From positions 1-8,689 of the forward strand of contig JBFHXP010000112.1 in the NCBI GenBank assembly GCA_041598875.1: 8,689 nucleotides of DNA, written 5' to 3'. Shown here one piece after another: positions 5,406 to 8,689 of the stretch. The notes beneath the pieces were generated by a model. The model did no database searches. It was not told the origin of the DNA and worked only from the letters and a program-made list of their open reading frames with translations. Source of the stretch: JAKITW01 sp041598875. GTDB taxonomy: Bacteria; Desulfobacterota; Desulfobulbia; Desulfobulbales; BM004. Within the stretch, counting starts at the first letter, position 1, and every line of letters begins with the position of its first letter. The translations under genes were made by a program, and so were the position numbers.

Positions 5406-6803
5406 ATGACCTCCCCGGAAACAAACCAGGCCTGTACTGTTGTTGCCCTGATCGGCCGACCCAATGTGGGCAAATCAACCCTTTTCAACCGGATGACCAG
5501 ATCACGGCAGGCCATTGTCGACCCCACCCCCGGCGTCACCCGGGACCGGCACTACGACCGGGTGATTATCAATGACCGGCAATGCATTATTATTGATACC
5601 GGCGGCATCGAACCCGACAACCCGGAAAATGAAATGGCCGGTCATATCCGCGAACAGACCATGATGGCCATTGAACAGGCCCATGTCCTGCTCTTTATAA
5701 TGGACGGACGCGAGGGCATTACTGCGGCGGATCACGAAATCGCGACCCTCCTCCGCCGTACCGACAAACCGACATTCTACCTTGTGAACAAGATTGACAG
5801 CCCGGAACTTGAGGACAGACTTCTGCCCCAGTTTTACGAGCTGGGTCAGGAAAAACTCTGGCCGATGGCCGCGGAGCACGGATTCGGTATCCCGGATTTT
5901 CTCGAAAAGCTCGGCACCGTTATTTCCCACACCGGAAAGCTTGAAAAATACCCGGAGAACACCATCCGCCTGGCCTTTTTCGGCCGGCCCAATGTGGGCA
6001 AGTCATCGCTCATCAACAGACTCTCCGGTGAAGAGAGGATGGTGGTTTCCAATATACCCGGGACCACCCGTGACTCGGTGAACACCCTGCTCACCCGGGG
6101 TAAAAACAATTTTCTGCTCATTGATACCGCCGGCATCCGCCGCAAGGGCAAGGTGCACGACAAGCTGGAAAAATTCTCAGTTATCCGGGCGCTTGCCGCC
6201 ATTGAGCAATGCGATATCGCCCTGATACTGATCGACGCCCACGAGGGAATAACCGACCAGGACACCACGGTTATCGGCTACACCCAGGAGCAGGGCAAGG
6301 GCTGCATCCTGGTGATCAACAAATGGGACCTGGTCAAGGGTGACAGCAAGCGCCAGAAACAGATCCAGGACGAGGTTGCCCGGGCCACCCAGTTTGTCGA
6401 GTTTGCCCCGGTCATCACCCTGTCCGCCCTCACCGGGGCCCGGGTCAACCAGCTCTTTCCCGCCATCTCCAAGATATACAGCCAGTACTGCCGGGAATTC
6501 CCCACCAACAAACTGAACCTGCTTCTCCAGGACTTTGTTGCCGCCCATTCACCGCCCATGGTACGGGGCAGAAGGCTCAAGTTCTATTTCACCACCCAGA
6601 TCGGCAGAAGGCCGCCGACCTTTGCCATAGTCACCAATGCCCCGGAAGATGTCCACTTCTCCTATCAACGCTACCTGACAAACAAATTTCGTGCCGCCCT
6701 TGACCTGGAAATGTGCCCGCTGCGGATTGTTTTCCGGGAAAGAAAAAAAAGAAAGGACAAGTCAGAGATGTGGGGCCCGAGAACACCACCGGAAAGGCGC
6801 TGA
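5406..6803 (+). CDS. der: Ribosome-assembly GTPase Der (EngA), double G domain
   Basis: Der is an essential GTPase acting in late maturation of the 50S ribosomal subunit. The 465-residue product has the full family layout. The first G domain shows GRPNVGKST (17-25), DPTPGVTRDR (39-48), DTGG (64-67) and NKID (128-131). The second shows GRPNVGKSS (193-201), PGTTRDSV (218-225), DTAG (240-243), NKWD (305-308) and SALTGARV (340-347). A KH-like RNA-binding domain follows at about 362-445, and the protein ends in a basic tail (RERKKRKDK). In the first domain the G5 position reads MAAEHGFG instead of the usual SA-x-x-G form, a mild departure common in this half. The ATG at 5406 places the P-loop where the family has it; the upstream ribosome site is weak. 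No strong terminator follows directly, and no membrane or signal sequence is present. Confidence 0.97.
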   Translation: MTSPETNQACTVVALIGRPNVGKSTLFNRMTRSRQAIVDPTPGVTRDRHYDRVIINDRQCIIIDTGGIEPDNPENEMAGHIREQTMMAIEQAHVLLFIMDGREGITAADHEIATLLRRTDKPTFYLVNKIDSPELEDRLLPQFYELGQEKLWPMAAEHGFGIPDFLEKLGTVISHTGKLEKYPENTIRLAFFGRPNVGKSSLINRLSGEERMVVSNIPGTTRDSVNTLLTRGKNNFLLIDTAGIRRKGKVHDKLEKFSVIRALAAIEQCDIALILIDAHEGITDQDTTVIGYTQEQGKGCILVINKWDLVKGDSKRQKQIQDEVARATQFVEFAPVITLSALTGARVNQLFPAISKIYSQYCREFPTNKLNLLLQDFVAAHSPPMVRGRRLKFYFTTQIGRRPPTFAIVTNAPEDVHFSYQRYLTNKFRAALDLEMCPLRIVFRERKKRKDKSEMWGPRTPPERR

Positions 6804-6916
6804 CAGGCGCGTAACGCCCGTATGTCTGCGGGTATCAGGAACACCGGGACCGGTCTTCACCCTCTGGGAAAGTCCGGTTTCAACGGGTCAATGAAGCGAG
6901 TTTCCTGTAAATCATC

Positions 6917-6945
6917 TTGAGTTTTTTTAAAAAATACCGTAGAGT
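6917..6945 (+). promoter_or_regulatory. Candidate sigma-70-type promoter for the lipoprotein pair
   Basis: TTGAGT (6917-6922) and TAGAGT (6940-6945) are separated by exactly 17 bases, and each matches four of six consensus positions. The spacer is an A/T tract, and the whole stretch 6900-6970 is strikingly AT-rich compared with the flanking genes. It lies upstream of the two lipoprotein genes and downstream of der, where a new promoter is expected. This is a pattern match only. Confidence 0.33.
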
Positions 6946-6989
6946 TTTTAATAATTAGTATCATCTACATTTTAGTAAGAGCTGCACAA

Positions 6990-7016
6990 GGCCATTGTGT
7001 CTGGCCACATTTTTTT
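6990..7016 (+). terminator. Weak terminator-like or attenuator hairpin before the lipoprotein pair
   Basis: GGCCA (6990-6994) and TGGCC (7002-7006) form a five-pair GC-rich stem around a seven-base loop, and seven T follow at 7010-7016 after three bases. It could end the der transcript about 190 bases after its stop codon. If the promoter at 6917-6945 is real, the hairpin instead lies in the leader of the 7077 gene and could attenuate it. The short stem and the gap before the T-run keep confidence low. Confidence 0.35.
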
Positions 7017-7076
7017 CATCGTTCAATGGTAACCATCGCCGAAGATGGAAAACCCTGTAAAGAGAAGGAGGGTGTA

Positions 7077-7445
7077 ATGAAAACGAGTGCAAAGTTGATG
7101 ATGTTGTTATCCCTATTGGCCCTAACCGCCTGTGCACCAAAGGTACCCGCACCTGACTCCCAGGTCAGCCTGGCAACTTCCGCGATCACCCAGGCTGAAA
7201 GCATCGGCGCGTACGATTCCGCCCCGATTGAACTCAAGTCGGCACGGGAAAAACTGAATCAGGCCAAGCTTGCCATGCAGAAGAAGGATAATCTCAGTGC
7301 GCAGCGCCTGGCAGATGAGGCAATAGTAGACGCCAATCTTGCCCAGGCAAAAGCCCGGACCGCAAAGAGCCGCAAGGCCGTGGCGGAGCTGAAGGAAAAC
7401 ATCCGCACCCTGCAAGAGGAAGTTGACAAGAGTATCGCTCGCTGA
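7077..7445 (+). CDS. Small DUF4398-type outer-membrane lipoprotein
   Basis: The product is a 122-residue lipoprotein. Residues 1-19 form a lipoprotein signal peptide: basic start MKTSAK, hydrophobic LMMLLSLLAL, then the lipobox LTAC with C19 as the predicted lipidated residue. The mature part is almost wholly helical. It contains APIELKSAREKLNQA, followed by ADEAIVDANLAQAKA, the pattern of DUF4398, a helical domain found in envelope lipoproteins. The start at ATG 7077 is decided by a strong AAGGAGGG ribosome site four bases upstream and by the signal peptide; an in-frame GTG-or-ATG extension to 7026 would bury the signal. It sits 33 bases before the OmpA-family lipoprotein, whose N-terminal half carries the same kind of domain, so the two are probably co-transcribed and may bind each other. 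Residue 20 is alanine, with no inner-membrane retention aspartate, so the outer membrane is likely. No biochemical role is known to me. Confidence 0.85.
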   Translation: MKTSAKLMMLLSLLALTACAPKVPAPDSQVSLATSAITQAESIGAYDSAPIELKSAREKLNQAKLAMQKKDNLSAQRLADEAIVDANLAQAKARTAKSRKAVAELKENIRTLQEEVDKSIAR

Positions 7446-7478
7446 ATCGAGATAAACTGAAGCAACAGGAGATCAAAT

Positions 7479-8561
7479 ATGAAAATAAAGTCATATAGCT
7501 ACATAATCGTTGTTTCCTGCGCACTGGGAGCACTGCTGACCACCGGTTGCGCCACCAAGAAAGAGACCAGCATGCTCACCAGCGCCCGGGAAAACTTCAC
7601 CAGGGTACAGGGCAGCGCTGATGTAAACAAGTATGCACCCCTTGAATTGCAGGAGGCAAAAACAGCCTATGACAAGGCGGCTAAAAAGTTCCAGGCCGGC
7701 GGCAAGGTTACGGAAGTAGACCATCTGGCCTATATGGCAAACCAGAAGGCGCTCATTGCCGATGAAGTTGCGGCCATGAAGGTCGCTGATATGGAGGTGG
7801 AGACCGCCAGTGCCGAGCGAAACCGGGTTCTGCTCGAGGCCCGGACCCGCGAGGCAAAGCAGGCACAGAGCGAGGCTGACAAGGCCCGCAAGGAGCTTGA
7901 AGCAGAACGCATCGCAGCTGAGGAACAGCGCCGGGCCGCAGAAGAGATGCGTCGGGATTCTGAGGAACAGCGGCGGGCGGCCGAAGAACAGCAGCGCCTG
8001 GCCGCGGAAAAGGAGCAACGACGTCTTGCTGAAGAGAAACGCCTGGCCGCAGCGGAACAGCAGCGTTTAGCCCTTGAGCAGGCCCAGGCGGATGCGGAAA
8101 AGGCACGCCAGGAAGCAGCGGCAGCCGAGGAACGGCTCAAGAAACTGGAAGGCGAGATCGCGGAACTGCAGGCCAACCAGACCGAGCGCGGCCTTGTCTT
8201 GACCCTGGGTGATGTGCTTTTTGATACCGGCAAGAGTGACCTTAAACCAGGCGCCAGCGCTACCATCGCCAAAGTCGGCAAATTCCTACAGGAGTATCCG
8301 ACCAGAAAAATCCAGATTGAGGGCTTCACCGACAGCGTCGGCTCGGATGATTATAATCTCGGGCTTTCCAGCCGCCGCGCCGAGTCCGCCCGCAATGCAT
8401 TGAACGCCCAGGGAGTAGCCCTGGACCGGATCATCATTCGGGGATACGGCAAGGCCTTTCCTGTTGTGAGCAATGACACCCCTGAAGGCCGCCAGCGCAA
8501 CCGGCGTGTGGAGATCATTATTTCCGACGAGAATGGCATTATCCCCGAGCGGACCCGCTGA
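7479..8561 (+). CDS. DUF4398/coiled-coil/OmpA-family peptidoglycan-binding lipoprotein
   Basis: This 360-residue protein should tether the outer membrane to peptidoglycan. A lipoprotein signal peptide runs to LLTTGC, with C24 as the lipid attachment site; threonine at -3 is a slightly unusual lipobox. Residues about 31-110 form a DUF4398-like helical region (YAPLELQEAKTAYDKA, 52-67). Residues about 112-235 are a charged Ala/Glu/Arg/Gln coiled coil. The OmpA domain spans about 238-348, with GDVLFDTGKSDLKP (244-257), GFTDSVGSDDYN (282-293), LSSRRAESARN (296-306) and RQRNRRVEI (338-346). D285 and R300 are 15 residues apart, as are the diaminopimelate-binding D271 and R286 of Acinetobacter OmpA. 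The ATG has AGGAG seven bases upstream. It lies 33 bases after the small DUF4398 lipoprotein and is closed by a strong terminator. It is not classical Pal, which lacks the DUF4398 part and the long coil. Confidence 0.92.
   Translation: MKIKSYSYIIVVSCALGALLTTGCATKKETSMLTSARENFTRVQGSADVNKYAPLELQEAKTAYDKAAKKFQAGGKVTEVDHLAYMANQKALIADEVAAMKVADMEVETASAERNRVLLEARTREAKQAQSEADKARKELEAERIAAEEQRRAAEEMRRDSEEQRRAAEEQQRLAAEKEQRRLAEEKRLAAAEQQRLALEQAQADAEKARQEAAAAEERLKKLEGEIAELQANQTERGLVLTLGDVLFDTGKSDLKPGASATIAKVGKFLQEYPTRKIQIEGFTDSVGSDDYNLGLSSRRAESARNALNAQGVALDRIIIRGYGKAFPVVSNDTPEGRQRNRRVEIIISDENGIIPERTR
7920..7990 (+). repeat. 42-base internal repeat encoding two EEQRRAAEE units of the coiled coil
   Basis: GAGGAACAGCG begins at 7920 and again at 7962, exactly 42 bases apart. 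The translated unit EEQRRAAEE appears at residues 148-156 and 162-170 of the OmpA-family lipoprotein, a 14-residue period equal to two heptads. Related but more diverged units continue to about residue 200. The pattern suggests that the coiled coil grew by short in-frame duplications. Confidence 0.6.
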
Positions 8562-8591
8562 TCTCTCGCCCGATAAACCTTAATTTCATCG

Positions 8592-8624
8592 ACGCCCGGT
8601 GTGTTTTAGCACCGGGCGTTTTTT
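8592..8624 (+). terminator. Strong intrinsic terminator after the OmpA-family lipoprotein gene
   Basis: ACGCCCGGTG (8592-8601) and CACCGGGCGT (8610-8619) are perfect reverse complements around an eight-base loop. Six T follow at 8619-8624, then GTTT. The stem starts 30 bases after the stop codon and would end the two-lipoprotein transcript. Confidence 0.93.
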
Positions 8625-8664
8625 GTTTCCCTGCGCGAGGGAAGTGAGGCAGAGGTGAGGTAGG

Positions 8665-8689
8665 ATGAGAAGGCTGGTCCTCCGCGAGC
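8665..8689 (+). CDS. Possible start of a further gene, cut by the window edge
   Basis: An ATG at 8665 opens a frame reading MRRLVLRE to the last base. The purine-rich GAGGTGAGGTAGG just upstream could act as a ribosome site, although part of it is close to the ATG. It lies 40 bases after the terminator. Eight codons are too few to name a family, and chance is a fair alternative. Confidence 0.22.

Noticed and set aside
4373..5539. 388-residue open frame on the minus strand across the kinase and the start of der
   Set aside because: It overlaps two convincing plus-strand genes and runs through der's first P-loop; no recognisable domain.
7026..7076. Upstream start for the small lipoprotein
   Set aside because: It would place 17 polar residues before the signal peptide and overlap the strong ribosome site serving ATG 7077.

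Overview
The window is ordinary-looking Gram-negative chromosome of fairly high GC content with several AT-rich intergenic islands. LpxA plus LpxI (rather than LpxH) lipid A enzymes, a Cache/PAS sensor of a type common in sulfate reducers, and a DUF4398 lipoprotein paired with an OmpA-family lipoprotein together suggest a deltaproteobacterium (Desulfobacterota, perhaps close to Desulfobulbales). That placement rests on gene content and remembered family distributions, not on a search.

Layout. Bases 1-1279 (+) hold the 3' end of lpxA and a complete lpxI, two lipid A steps that share an operon. An AT-rich intergenic stretch (1280-1536) follows, with tandem heptamers and an imperfect inverted repeat. 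Next is a sugar-1-phosphate nucleotidyltransferase resembling MurU (1537-2448, +). It is convergent with a Cache-PAS membrane sensor (2540-3961, -) that has no kinase or cyclase domain and ends in a Cys4, zinc-ribbon-like tail. The region 3962-4249 between divergent genes contains a terminator-like hairpin facing the sensor and a second copy of the intergenic repeat. An AmgK-like small-molecule kinase (4250-5305, +) and the ribosome-assembly GTPase Der (5406-6803, +) follow. After a 273-base intergenic region with a candidate promoter come a small DUF4398 lipoprotein (7077-7445, +) and a DUF4398/coiled-coil/OmpA lipoprotein (7479-8561, +). A strong intrinsic terminator at 8592-8624 closes this pair.

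How the genes fit together. Most of the window concerns the cell envelope: lipid A synthesis (lpxA, lpxI), a kinase plus nucleotidyltransferase that could recycle a cell-wall sugar through sugar-1-phosphate to UDP-sugar (AmgK/MurU type), and an outer-membrane-to-peptidoglycan tether with a small partner lipoprotein. The sensor sits antisense between the two putative recycling genes. A 19-base identical repeat lies upstream of each of those two genes in the same orientation.

No CRISPR array, rRNA, tRNA, transposase, integrase or phage gene is visible. The points most worth pursuing are the sensor's Cys4 output tail, the split kinase/nucleotidyltransferase pair with its shared upstream repeat, and the tandem DUF4398 lipoproteins.
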